DNA of 34,889 bases from Deltaproteobacteria bacterium (GTDB lineage: Bacteria; Bdellovibrionota_F; JAHFAK01): assembly GCA_023250585.1 (NCBI GenBank), contig JAHFAK010000010.1, forward strand, positions 1-34,889, written 5' to 3'. The position numbers and the translations under genes were made by a program. The notes under the pieces were generated by a model. That model was not told where the DNA came from and searched no databases. It was given only the letters and a program-made list of their open reading frames with translations. Shown in pieces: positions 23,728 to 34,100 of this stretch; position 1 is the stretch's first letter; each line of letters opens with the position of its first letter.

Positions 23728-24605
23728 AACCCTAATGTTTCTATTGATCGAATAAAATAATTATTATTCTTACAATTTTTTTGTAGCCACGTATAGGCTT
23801 TATTTTGCTCTTCCTTGGTTTTATAAATACCAAATACACTTGAACCTGATCCACTGACCATTGCGTGTGAAGCATGGCTTTTCATCAGCAAGTCTTTTAC
23901 CTTCGCTACTTCAGGATAGAGAGAAGTGCATAAGTTATCAAAATCGTTGTGAAAGAACTTTAAATATTCAGTAAATTCAAGCTCTTTTATCTGAGTAAAG
24001 AGCCTGAGGTTCTTATCATCATGTGGTTTTTTTGTCAACTCTAAATCGAATGCGTCATACATCTTTTTTGTAGAGATAGCTATATTTGGATATATAAGAT
24101 TGCAATAAAACTGGGGAAAATTTTCAAGAAGGGTCACTTTTTCTCCTCGTCCCCTTACCATTGCCGGTTTTTGGTAGATAAAAAAAGGCACATCTGAGCC
24201 AAGTTCTGCAGCTAATTCAGCCATGGTATTTTCGGTAAGATTTAGATTGAAGAGCTGATTGAGTGCAAGAATTGTTGTTGCGGCGTTGCCACTCCCTCCG
24301 CCAAGCCCTGCTCCAACTGGAATATTTTTTTCAAGAAAAATTTTAAATCCAGTATTGCCTAAAACTTTATATTTTGATTGTAGTAAGAGAACGGCTTTAT
24401 ACATGAGATTATTTTCTCCGCATAAATCCTTTCGGTTTGAATCGCATTCGATTTTTTTTGAATGAGTTATTTCAAAATGGATAACATCATACAGCGTAAT
24501 AGGAACCATAATCATACGCAATTCATGAAATCCGTCGGGGCGTTTTCCAAGAATATCGAGTCTGAGATTAATTTTTGCTGGAGAATTAAACGTTTGGGAC
24601 TTCAT
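23718..24605 (-). CDS. ispE: 4-diphosphocytidyl-2-C-methyl-D-erythritol kinase IspE
   Basis: GHMP kinase of the non-mevalonate isoprenoid pathway, which feeds the undecaprenyl carrier used by MurJ and UppP. The 295-residue protein has SPAKINLRLDILGKRPDGFH at the N-terminus, the ATP loop PVGAGLGGGSGNAATT (96-111), LGSDVPFF with Asp138, and a GSGSSVFGIY C-terminal motif. Its ATG lies inside the end of the M23 peptidase gene (20-base overlap). Its stop codon TAG is bases 8-10 of the downstream tRNA-Gln gene, so 5' maturation of that tRNA in a shared transcript would cut off the last codons and the stop. Confidence 0.95.
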   Translation of the reverse strand: MKSQTFNSPAKINLRLDILGKRPDGFHELRMIMVPITLYDVIHFEITHSKKIECDSNRKDLCGENNLMYKAVLLLQSKYKVLGNTGFKIFLEKNIPVGAGLGGGSGNAATTILALNQLFNLNLTENTMAELAAELGSDVPFFIYQKPAMVRGRGEKVTLLENFPQFYCNLIYPNIAISTKKMYDAFDLELTKKPHDDKNLRLFTQIKELEFTEYLKFFHNDFDNLCTSLYPEVAKVKDLLMKSHASHAMVSGSGSSVFGIYKTKEEQNKAYTWLQKNCKNNNYFIRSIETLGFGV

Positions 24606-25476
24606 AACTTACGAGGCTCAAAATATCTTCAGGACTAATTCTTTTATTAAATAATTTTGTGGCAAAATGTAAATGAGCTCCGGCTGCTCTTCCTGTTTGA
24701 CCTACTTCACCAATGATATCGCCTTTTTTTATTTTTTGTCCTTTGGTGACCGAAATTTTACTTAAATGAACATAGATAGAAAACAATCCTTGACCATGAT
24801 CAATAAGAATTATCTTTCCTTCAAAATAAAAATCTTCATCAGTAAAGGCAACGATACCGTCATTCGTTGCTTGTATCTTTGCCCCAACTGGAGCCGCAAA
24901 ATCTATGCCTGCGTGAGGACTTCGTTCTTCTCCTTGCACAAATGTTTTTTTGCCAAATTCTCCACTCATTGGTCCTTCGACTGGTTTTATAAATGATCCT
25001 TCCCATAATTTTTTTTGAGATACCTTTTCAAGTACGTGTGTAACTTTATCTTTTTCACTATTAATTCGATTCAGCGTTTTTTGGTCGTATGTTTTTTCGA
25101 ATTCGAGATCTCGCCTGCCATATTCTTTATCAACTACATCAAAATCAGCTGAGTAATGTAGTGTTCTTGTATCTTTGAGCGTTGTTGTAATTTTTACCGT
25201 TCGTCTACCAAGATGATCCTCTAAATCAATAGGCCAGAATGCTTGATACGTATTTGTTGTTTCAATTTTATTGAAATAAAGCGTATGACCTTCAACATCT
25301 CCTTGAATTTTTTCGAGTGAATACATTGTGCTCATTGTTATAATCACAAGTCGCCCAGGATAGATTTTTTCAGGTGTAATTGATAGTGAAATTTCCGCCG
25401 CAGATACGTGGTTTGACATCAAGAGAATGAATACAATATACAATAACGATAATTTAATTCTTTGATCGTACTTCAC
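24586..25476 (-). CDS. Secreted M23 (LytM) zinc metallopeptidase
   Basis: Predicted peptidoglycan endopeptidase of 296 residues. Signal peptide about residues 1-27 (LLYIVFILLMSNHVSAAE). An Ig-like N-terminal part (about 28-115) precedes a charged helix and the M23 domain, where HAGIDFAAP gives zinc ligands His188 and Asp192, and HLH gives His268 and His270, with His237 in between. All catalytic positions are present, so it should be active rather than a regulatory EnvC-type relative. GTG start at 25476. It overlaps xseA by 23 bases and ispE by 20, forming one transcription unit. Confidence 0.9.
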   Translation of the reverse strand: MKYDQRIKLSLLYIVFILLMSNHVSAAEISLSITPEKIYPGRLVIITMSTMYSLEKIQGDVEGHTLYFNKIETTNTYQAFWPIDLEDHLGRRTVKITTTLKDTRTLHYSADFDVVDKEYGRRDLEFEKTYDQKTLNRINSEKDKVTHVLEKVSQKKLWEGSFIKPVEGPMSGEFGKKTFVQGEERSPHAGIDFAAPVGAKIQATNDGIVAFTDEDFYFEGKIILIDHGQGLFSIYVHLSKISVTKGQKIKKGDIIGEVGQTGRAAGAHLHFATKLFNKRISPEDILSLVSYEVPNV

Positions 25477-26677
25477 AATTGAGCGCTCCTGTATAAAGTG
25501 TTACCGAAATAGAATCCCCTGTTTGTACATGTTCTGAAGATTTTATAATTTTTCCTGAAGCGTCATGCACAATGGAATAGCCACGATCGAGAATCGCAAG
25601 CGGATTAAGATTTCGTAGATTTTCACGGTGAACTTTCAGGGTCATTGTTTTATTTTCCAGCATACGTTTCATGAGGAAATTCAGTTTATTAGTAGTATCA
25701 TCAATTTTTAATCGCATATCTTCTAATCGTTTTTTAGGTGATATCAGTCTTTTTTTGATATGAAATAAAATTTGTCGCTTTTGTTTAACCATGGCAATGA
25801 TTTTATTCGAAAGACGAATATGCAGTGTTTGAAGCATGAGTCGCAAATCTTCTTTTTTTGGAACGACGAGTTCTGCAGCAACTGAAGGCGTTGGTGCACG
25901 AAGGTCAGCAACAAAATCAGCAATGGTAAAATCAATTTCATGGCCTACAGCGCTGATAATGGGTATTTCAGATGCAAATATTGCGCGTGCTACAATCTCT
26001 TCATTAAATGCCCACAGATCTTCTAAACTTCCTCCGCCTCGTCCTAAAATAATAACATCGATATCATTTCTTTGATTCGCACATTCAATTGCATTTTTAA
26101 TTTCTGCTTTTGCTTCATCGCCTTGAACCTTTACGGGAAATATAACAACTTCTGGGCTAAACCGAGAATAAATCACGCGAAGCATATCGCGCACAGCGGC
26201 TCCTGTAGGCGAAGTGATAATTCCAATTTTTCGAGGAATAAACGGGATCGGTTTTTTATATATCTCATCGAAGAGGCCTTCTTTAGCAAGCTTTTCTTTA
26301 AGCTTATTGAATTCGATAAAAAGAGATCCAAGGCCTCGTGGCTCCATAGTATCTATAACGATTTGATATGAGCCTCGTGGTTTATATAGTGAAATCCGTC
26401 CAAGTGCATTGACCTGCATTCCATCTGCCGGCTTCATAGGGAGTTTTCGTGAAGCTTCTCGAAACATAACCGCATCGATTGTTGCTTCAGCATCTTTTAA
26501 TACGAAATACGCATGACCCGATGTCGCGACTTTAAAATTGGAAATTTCACCAAAGATATAGACATGGCTAAAGTTTGATTCAATTAGATTTTTTATTTTT
26601 GTCGTAATTTCAGAAACTGATTGAAGTTTTATGCCTGTTTTTTCAGGAGCGATAATTTCCATATTATACACGGTCAT
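25454..26677 (-). CDS. xseA: Exodeoxyribonuclease VII large subunit
   Basis: Catalytic subunit of the single-strand-specific exonuclease of mismatch and recombination repair. The 407-residue protein has the N-terminal OB-fold (FSHVYIFGEISNFKVATSGH) and the catalytic domain with PRKIGIITSPTGAAVRDML, VIILGRGGGSLEDLWAFNEE, and PIISAVGHEIDFTIADFVAD followed by RAPTPSVAAEL. A coiled-coil stretch follows. ATG 26677 has GGAG directly against it, so ATG 26662 is a possible alternative start. The small subunit gene xseB, often adjacent, is not seen in the window. A good promoter lies at 26719-26747. Confidence 0.94.
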   Translation of the reverse strand: MTVYNMEIIAPEKTGIKLQSVSEITTKIKNLIESNFSHVYIFGEISNFKVATSGHAYFVLKDAEATIDAVMFREASRKLPMKPADGMQVNALGRISLYKPRGSYQIVIDTMEPRGLGSLFIEFNKLKEKLAKEGLFDEIYKKPIPFIPRKIGIITSPTGAAVRDMLRVIYSRFSPEVVIFPVKVQGDEAKAEIKNAIECANQRNDIDVIILGRGGGSLEDLWAFNEEIVARAIFASEIPIISAVGHEIDFTIADFVADLRAPTPSVAAELVVPKKEDLRLMLQTLHIRLSNKIIAMVKQKRQILFHIKKRLISPKKRLEDMRLKIDDTTNKLNFLMKRMLENKTMTLKVHRENLRNLNPLAILDRGYSIVHDASGKIIKSSEHVQTGDSISVTLYTGALNCEVRSKN

Positions 26678-26718
26678 CTCCGCGAGGATGAAAAACCTAC
26701 ATTATTTTGAACGAAAAT

Positions 26719-26747
26719 ACTATAGAAAGAAGCGTCTCCAGAGTCAA
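26719..26747 (-). promoter_or_regulatory. Candidate promoter of the xseA-ispE operon
   Basis: On the minus strand TTGACT (26742-26747) and TATAGT (26719-26724) are spaced by 17 bases, one of the best sigma70-like matches in the window. Transcription would start near 26712 and run through xseA, the M23 gene, ispE and probably tRNA-Gln. Confidence 0.55.
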
Positions 26748-26792
26748 AGGTAATTTCTTGATTTTAATTGATAAAAACACGAACATATTTCT

Positions 26793-27515
26793 ATGGAATT
26801 ATTGTTATTTCTTTTTGGACTCATTTGGGGAAGTTTTTTGAATGTTTGTATTTTTCGTATTCCCGAAGAAAAATCAATTATCTGGCCACGATCACGATGT
26901 CGACACTGTAACAAAAATATTGTTTGGTATGATACTATTCCTTTGATCAGTTATCTGATTCTTTTGGGAAAATGCCGATTTTGTAAAAAAGGAATTTCTT
27001 CACAATACCCACTTGTAGAATTATTAACTGCAATTTTTATTATCATTACGTATCGTTCATTTGGTTTAACTTCACTATTTGGTGTCTATTATTTTTTTGT
27101 TTCTATCTTAATTGTTATTTCTTTTATTGATCTTCGTTTACGAATTATTCCCGATGTGCTTTCTTTAGGAGGCATTCCTCTTGGACTCATGTGCTCTTTA
27201 GTATTTAAAACCATTCCAATCAAAGATGCATTACTTGGGGCACTCATTGGTTTTGGTGTCCTATTTCTAATCTCAGTTATCTATGAAAAGATCACCAAAC
27301 GCGAAGGTATGGGTGGCGGCGATGTAAAACTCTTTTCTATGCTTGGTGCATTTTTGGGATATAAAGCACTTTTACCAGTCATGCTTATTGCGTCCCTCTC
27401 AGGTTTAATCGTTGGTGTTACGGTCATGATCATTAATAGATCAAATCTCAAACAAGCAATTCCTTTTGGGCCTTTTTTGGCGTTAGGTGCGATTGGGTAT
27501 TTGTTTTGGTTTTAA
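26793..27515 (+). CDS. pilD: Prepilin peptidase (A24 family, PilD/GspO type)
   Basis: Cleaves and N-methylates type IV prepilin-like proteins at the inner membrane. The 240-residue protein is full length with an N-terminal methylase part (FGLIWGSFLNVCIFRIP) and the CxxC pairs C36/C39 and C61/C64, typical of bifunctional PilD. The peptidase aspartates are D113 in FIDLRLRIIPD and D177 in GMGGGDVKLF. About 7-8 membrane segments are expected. ATG 26793; no clear Shine-Dalgarno site. No pilin or secretion genes are in the window. Its last ~16 codons occur again at 28132-28194 beyond a small gene pair. Confidence 0.93.
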   Translation: MELLLFLFGLIWGSFLNVCIFRIPEEKSIIWPRSRCRHCNKNIVWYDTIPLISYLILLGKCRFCKKGISSQYPLVELLTAIFIIITYRSFGLTSLFGVYYFFVSILIVISFIDLRLRIIPDVLSLGGIPLGLMCSLVFKTIPIKDALLGALIGFGVLFLISVIYEKITKREGMGGGDVKLFSMLGAFLGYKALLPVMLIASLSGLIVGVTVMIINRSNLKQAIPFGPFLALGAIGYLFWF

Positions 27516-27547
27516 GTGACTCTTTTAAAAGGTTTTTTGGGATATCA

Positions 27548-27808
27548 TTAATTATTATTGCCATTTTTAGAAATTATTTTGTAATAGAGGGTCTCAGGAG
27601 CAATATCGGCACCGTTTGGCCAAGCTATTGTTCCTCCTTCAATGAGAGCTTTTTTAAAAAATTGTACGTCTTTGAGTGCTTCAAAGATTGGACCTTTTCC
27701 CAAATAATCTGAAAAATCTACATCTCCTTTGGAGCCATCATCAAATATAATATGGTATATATATTCTTTTTTATATTTAATTGTAGTTACTTCGTTCATA
27801 TTCCACAT
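27548..27808 (-). CDS. DUF2442 protein of a DUF4160-DUF2442 pair
   Basis: An 86-residue soluble protein with the DUF2442 pattern: [20 protein letters not shown] at the N-terminus, a [19 protein letters not shown] middle, and [15 protein letters not shown] at the end. DUF2442 genes are often paired with DUF4160 genes in small, mobile, toxin-antitoxin-like modules; the biochemical activity is not established. ATG 27808 follows GAGGT at seven bases. It begins 9 bases after the DUF4160 stop and is convergent with pilD, ending 32 bases from its stop. Confidence 0.85.
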   Translation of the reverse strand: MWNMNEVTTIKYKKEYIYHIIFDDGSKGDVDFSDYLGKGPIFEALKDVQFFKKALIEGGTIAWPNGADIAPETLYYKIISKNGNNN

Positions 27809-27817
27809 ATTTTTACC

Positions 27818-28078
27818 TCATGATAAGGGTTCAATGTTCTGCATTTCTTTCCCTAATCGTGCCAAATTCCAATCATTTTTGAGTTCATTAACATGAAGAT
27901 CTATCCACTCGCGGACCAGTTTAATAGCAGTTCTTGATTTCAAATCTCCTTTCAATATATTACCTTGAAAATCAAAAACAGCTTTATTTCCTTGATACTC
28001 AGCATGAAAATGAGGAGGGTTATGCTCATCATAAAACATACGGATTATTACTCCAAAAAATCTTGATATTATTGGCAT
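27818..28078 (-). CDS. DUF4160 protein of a DUF4160-DUF2442 pair
   Basis: An 86-residue soluble protein starting MPIISRFFGVIIRMFYDEHN followed by PPHFHAEY, the DUF4160 hallmark. The frame reaches an ATG at 28108, but 28078 is the usual family start. The C-terminal helix has LVREWIDLHVNELKNDW. It is the upstream gene of the pair with DUF2442. The pair lies between the pilD stop and a second copy of the pilD tail, and the upstream leader (28079-28131) is only about 50 bases, so its promoter must lie close to or inside the tail relic. Confidence 0.87.
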   Translation of the reverse strand: MPIISRFFGVIIRMFYDEHNPPHFHAEYQGNKAVFDFQGNILKGDLKSRTAIKLVREWIDLHVNELKNDWNLARLGKEMQNIEPLS

Positions 28079-28131
28079 ACTTTTCTCTCTTTTTTGATAA
28101 TAAACCATAAACTATTTTTTCCTTCAAGATA

Positions 28132-28194
28132 ATTTCCTTCGGTCCTTTTTTGGCATTAGGAGCAATTGGGTATTTGTTTTGGTTTTGGTTTTGA
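28132..28194 (+). pseudogene. Displaced second copy of the pilD 3' end
   Basis: In the pilD strand this encodes FGPFLALGAIGYLFWF, identical to the last 16 residues of pilD (27465-27512), then two extra residues (Trp, Phe) and TGA. Five third-position differences (codons for Phe, two Gly and two Ala) are all synonymous; only the codon before the block differs in amino acid (Ser for Pro). The extra TGG TTT is a tandem copy of the preceding two codons. There is no start and no body. It ends 3 bases from the stop of the convergent giant gene. Confidence 0.85.
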
Positions 28195-28197
28195 TTC

Positions 28198-31100
28198 TTA
28201 CCACCATTTTCGTTCGGGTAGTTCGGGAAGTTCAAGGGAAATATTGAGTTTTTTAAAAAATTCTTTCATACGTTTTGTATTTTCAATAAACCGCGAATCT
28301 TGGGTTCCATTTTGATTCCATAAACCCCACTGTAGATAGGCTGTATGAAAATAATTCTTGAGTGCGTTCGCGAGTTCGGGATTGAGTAATTGCTTATAGA
28401 TTTCAACCAGCGAAAGAATGAGATCAAGAAACTTTTGTGCCATGCCTTGATCATAATCGACAACGAGAGCATTTCTAGCTGCTCCTAGAAGCGAAATAAG
28501 GGCAGTTCGATCGAGAGATCCATTGCTGGCACATCCTTCATAATAATCATAGAGCATACTATAGGCAGTAGTAGCAACAGGATCTTTAATGTTGCCTTTT
28601 GCTTCAGTCTGTATGTCTATCCGACTTAGGGTATGACTCAAAAACTTTTCAGCATTTTTAAGTGTTTCTTCATTACTTCCATAAATCGCTCCAAAGTCAT
28701 TGTAATATGCTGCAAGCCAAAAAAAGAAATTCAATCGCGTTTCAAATTTCATTGTATCGCTTAAAGCCGTGAAGATAGTAAGATAGTCCTCTTGATTTTT
28801 TGCCGTAGCATAGTGTGCAACCATTAAAATAAATCGTTTTCCTTCATCGAAAAGTTCTGATTGATTGAGATCCCCTGTAGTTATTATTTCTTTCAACTCT
28901 CGCGCTATTGTTAGCGCCATATCCGAATCATTGATTGCATAATAGGGTATCACTATAAGTATAAGATCCAAAAGCCTTGGAATAATCGAACGTTCATCGT
29001 TGGAAAAGCGTGCTACTCCTTTCGCTTCTTTAAGTAAGGTGAAAAGATAGTCACGGGATGGAATTTTTTTCTCATGCAAGAAATGCAATCCTAAAAGCGT
29101 CTTCACATGAATCCAATTAATAATCATCCGTCGACTCCGTGTTTTTTCAAGGGTTGTAATGAGCAGTGGGATACACTGCTTACTGTAGACAGCGAAACTT
29201 TCAGTATAGAATGTACGGAAAGTTTTTTCAAAAACATCATTAGGCATTTTCCTGATTTGGTCCTCAAATGGTTCGTCTCCACCAGGGATATGAAAGATGT
29301 CACTAATAATCGTTAAGTAAACATTACCGACGCTTTTAAGAATCTCTATAAGGTCATTTTTAATTTTATCAGGAGTCTTACTCCGCAATGCCTGATCAAT
29401 ATCGAGATAAAAATACGTAAACCGTTCACAGAGTTCATTCGTTGGAGTGAAATTACGTGCCTCCATGAGAGATTTAGATTTTTGTAAAAACTCTATCGCT
29501 CCTATGGGATCAAAGACTTGCCAATCAGCATAGCGAAGCACCTCACTCGAAACAACGTCAGCTTCTTTACCTACAAGCTTTTGAGCTTTATGCCGAGCTG
29601 CTGTATCGATGGGTTTCATCGTTGTATCTACCGTAGCTTCTTTTTTAATAAGACTTGTATCTATCTCAATATGGGAAGGTTTTATGAGATGCTCACCAAG
29701 GTCAGTATTCTGCTGGTCCTGAAGGTGATCGTATCGACTCTTTCTAAATTCAGATACCTTATCATTAATAAAATTATCAACTCGTGATTGATACTGGGGG
29801 TTAGGATTGAAATTCTTTAGTTCTTTAATTGCTGCTTCATATTCTGGGTATATTGTTGTTTTGAGATCACTCGTATCTGAATCAATTCGTAAGTAGTCAT
29901 GTGGTATCGGCATACGTACACTAATATTGGCCCAATATTTATCCAATAATTTGTCCATTACAGGGTACTCTTCAATATCAACAATTGTGAGTACATCGCT
30001 GAGCTCTTTTGTCGTCCAGCTACGTATACCAAAACAACGATCGAACATTGACAAAAATGCCTTACGAATAAATGAAGACAATTCTTTACCAAGATCATTC
30101 TTTGATAAAACAAAACCAATAGTAAAGAGAGTATCAAAATCATCTCCAAGACATTCAGAATTTTTGAAGAGTTTCTCTAAATCTTTCTTAAAAGTTTCAA
30201 CAAGAAGTATATCTAATTCACTCGCTGGTTTTGATTTGGTAATCGTATTTTTGAACAGTTGTTTAAAATCACTGACAGTAAGATCTTGAGGAAATCCCTG
30301 TCGACCATATTTCTTAATGTAGTAATTTGTCCATAGAGGATAACGATAAACCCCAACGAGATAATTATTCCACAATTTCTCTTCTGAGTTTTTCTTTTGA
30401 GCTTCTACAAGAAGCTTAAAAGTATTCTTACTTATAATATCTAAAAAGACTTCGCTAATGGCATATCCTTCTGTCTCAAATGTGCTAAGACCGTCTAATA
30501 GAAATGCAAGATGGGAAAGTTTGAATTGGTTATCAATCCATTTTTCTAAAATATTTCTGTACTCATTGGCATTTCCTAAAAAACTTCGTGGGGGTATTTT
30601 GTAGATACTATCTCCAATTTTTTCTTTCGTTGGGAAATAATGATCAATAGGTGAATCAGCTATAAGAATACTTCCATCTTTTTTTTGAATTTCTATATCA
30701 GAAGGAACGAGCATATGAAGGATAACTTGACGCACATCAGAACAACGAGTTATTTCTTTAATAACCCTTTGATACGTTAAAAAATCGATTGATGAATCAG
30801 CAAGTAATTCTTTTAAATTATTAAATAACTTTAATAGATTTATTTGGTCTGTTTCTTCGCACATTTGGCTTTTTATATTTCTCACTAATTCGCTTTCATC
30901 TGCTTCTTTATTGCGGGTGCGTTCTTCTTCGGTACCTTTATTAGTATTCCACTCTCGACCTTTTTTATTTGCCCAATTAAATAATTCGGGTAGTCCAAAA
31001 GTCCATGAATCTTTCCCAGAACCTGATTCATTTCCTGTGCCACTGCCATCCCCCTTCCCTTCTCCATTTCCATAATTCGGTGCAATGCCTTTTTCTTCAA

Positions 31101-34100
31101 GTTCTGCGTACGGAGTTGCATCAAAAGTAACCCAATGATCTCCAATAAGTACTTCACTCCATGCATGACCATCATTCGCAGGATCAATGACTTTATAGTT
31201 TTCGTCATATTTTTTTGAATATTTATACCCAGCATTTGTTTTTCGTGGATCTGATGCATACCCGGTTACCATACGCGCAGGTAATCCAAATTCGTGGCGG
31301 ACAATATATTGAAAGAGTGCGTTTCCTTCAGCGCAGTTTGCTAACCGATTATTGGCAATCTTTTCTAGCTTCTTTCCCCAATCAGGAATTTTCGTCGGAT
31401 CATCGAGTGTGATTTTATTGATCGGAGTTCCAACATGGTTATACGTCACATGCAATTGAATCCATGATTCAAGAGGTCGGAGGAGATATACCTCCTCAAT
31501 ACTCGAATGATCTCCTGGGAGCAACGGAAATTTACTAAAATTAGTATGATCAAATGCCTGTCGAATAAATTCATCCCATTTTTCTTGACCATATACAAAA
31601 GGTTCCTCTTTATTTACATATTCATTCCAAACACGAAAGAGTTCTTGTGTAAAACCTCTCACACTTGGCTCAATAAAAGTTTTATCCAGATGATCAGTAC
31701 GATAGTATTTCCGTAATTCCTCCCATTTTTCTTCTGTTTCATTCTGTATCTGAACCATTTTAGTGTTTATAATTGATGCTACTAGATATTCTTTATTCCG
31801 GTTTATAAGGAGAGATATAGGAGAATCATCTTGTCTTAAGATCCCACTAGCTGTATAAAAATAACCTTCAGAAGGAATAAGAGCTAAATCAACACCTGCT
31901 GGAGGAAAGATTCTGATGCCTTTCAAACCTCCCCCATCACGAACAAAAGTTTCGTTAATATTTTGAAGATTTTTAATCGGTACAAAATATTTTCCATCAC
32001 TTGAATGAAAACGTTCACGAATAAAACGCTTAGATTCTAATTGAGGTTGATAGAAGTAATAATCGCTCGATTCTTCTTCTTTATTTTTTCCTTTCGATCC
32101 ACCCTCTTTTCCACCAAAAAGTCCTGATAATGTATCGAAAATATTTGAATCTTCTTGTGCACTTTTTGGTTCGTAATTTTTTCTTTTGTTCTCAGGAAGA
32201 CTCATAAAAAGTTTTTCGATTTTTATGAGATCAGCAGGACTATCGGTGAGTTCATATTTAATAAATTCAGGGTCTTGTTGGATCTCCACAAAACCAAGAA
32301 TTATCAACTCACGTTTCAGGTACGAAATAAAACTTGGATCTTCAAAGAGATCTTTATGTTCAAGGATTAAAAGTTTCTCAAGCTCTTTACGATATTCATC
32401 TTTAGTTAAACTTTTGAGTTCATGAAGAATCTTAATCCATACAAAACGGGCATGATCATCGAGTTTTTCTTTGTGCCATTTCTTATCGGGATCGATCGTC
32501 GAAAGAAGTTTTACGAGGTCCACTTCTTTCGTTTCAAGAATCTTTTTTAGTTCTTGGAGCGTATCAATCGAAAACGAATCTAAGTGAGGAGTGATATGTT
32601 TTTCGTCGAGAAAAGAGAGAATTGTTTTTGTTTGCTTCGCTTCAAAAGTCTCGGCCTTGTATTCCTTTTCCCAGTAGGTGAAGCGTTCTTGTATTTTAGT
32701 AATGACATAGAGCCGTCGTAAAGATTCAAGCCGTGTTCCATTGACTTTTAGATGAGCCAATGCAAAATCTGCCGGCACATCTTCATAACCAAGAAGCTTA
32801 AAACTCTCAGTAATTTTTTCAATAAGAACAGAATCTTTTGCACATTGCTCGAGCGGTTTTTTGAGAACTTCTTTTTCTAAAATCGTTTGATATACTTCAT
32901 TGGATATTTTTTGATATCGATGCTGTAACTCCAAAAGGACATATCGTTCAAGAGGAGAAGCACTGTTCATGTTGAGTATTTGAGCATCGACTTTAGAAAA
33001 TATAACATCAAGATAATCACTAATATCCTTTTGAATCAGTTCATAGAGTTTTTCGAGAAGTTCTATGGGGAAATGTTTTCGCTCTTCAAAAATTCGTGTA
33101 AAAAGCTCTCGCAAGATTTGAGCCTCAGCTTGATAATATGAAGACTCAGAAGCTACTAACTCTTTCAAATGCTCTTCTTCAAAATGAGTAAGAAGATCTG
33201 AAAGCCATGATGTATAAATTTCATTGAGATCTTTAGAATTCTGTGCATGTTCAAGTACATACTCTGAAGGCATTGGATAGGTAAAAAATGATTGAAGTTT
33301 TACGCTTGCTTCTTTATGAAAAAAAACTAATTCATGTGAACTCACTTTCTTGTGTAATAATTCATGATAGACATAGCGATAGAAGAGTGTTTTTACGATT
33401 TCTTTTTTTGTATCAGTACCGAGAAGTTCTTCAATGACAAAAAGATCGCTCAACGGATGAGACGTGAGATGATCCTTTGCTTGTAATTCTTCTTCGGTAT
33501 AGAGAATTCGAATCGTTTGAATCTTTTCAAAATCAGTTGCCGTCAGGTACTGGGACAGTTTGGTTAATTCGTTATACGTTAATTTTTCAATATTGGGCAG
33601 TAGATGATCACTCAGTAATTCAATTTGTTTCTGGGCTCGATATTTTTTCACCCATGAATCATGGTCTTTTGGAGTATCAATTAAAAATTGATTATAATAT
33701 TCAATTGCTGCACGAATATGTTTTTCAATCTCCATAATACGTTGGGTGAGTTCATCGTAGTGGATATTTTCTTCGTTCTTATCTTTCGAGATTAATGCAG
33801 ATGACTCATGAGCAATTTCTAAAGTATCTAAATCTTTGAGTGCTTCTTCGGGAAGATCGGCAGCAATGTGAGCGAGTTCCATGACAAGCTCATCGAGTCG
33901 GTATTCCGTACCCACTAAATATGAGCGATAATCTTCAATATTCCCTCGATGGGCATCTTCGTGTTCATAAAGCTTTGCTAAACTTTTCGCTGAACGAGCC
34001 GTCGCATCGGTTGCTAGATCAAGATACGGGAGTCGATGAAAAACGAAATTATTAAAAATAGGAGTTTCATTCTTTTTTTTCTTCAGTTTCTCTTTTCTGA

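Larger units (their letters stand above)
27459..28194. mobile_element. Putative cassette at the 3' end of pilD with tail duplication
   Basis: Direct repeats of the pilD 3' terminus (27459-27515 on the gene, 28132-28194 as a relic) enclose the DUF4160-DUF2442 pair, which is convergent with pilD. No recombinase gene or terminal inverted repeat is seen. The layout is the same as at lepA (4810-5682): target tail, small two-gene module in opposite orientation, displaced tail. Confidence 0.55.

Noticed and set aside
25454-26793. Search for xseB, the small Exo VII subunit, near xseA
   Set aside because: No short frame with the XseB pattern was found on either strand around xseA.
30885-31259. 124-residue minus-strand frame inside the giant gene
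   Set aside because: It overlaps the transglutaminase-like core in another frame and shows no start signal or family features.
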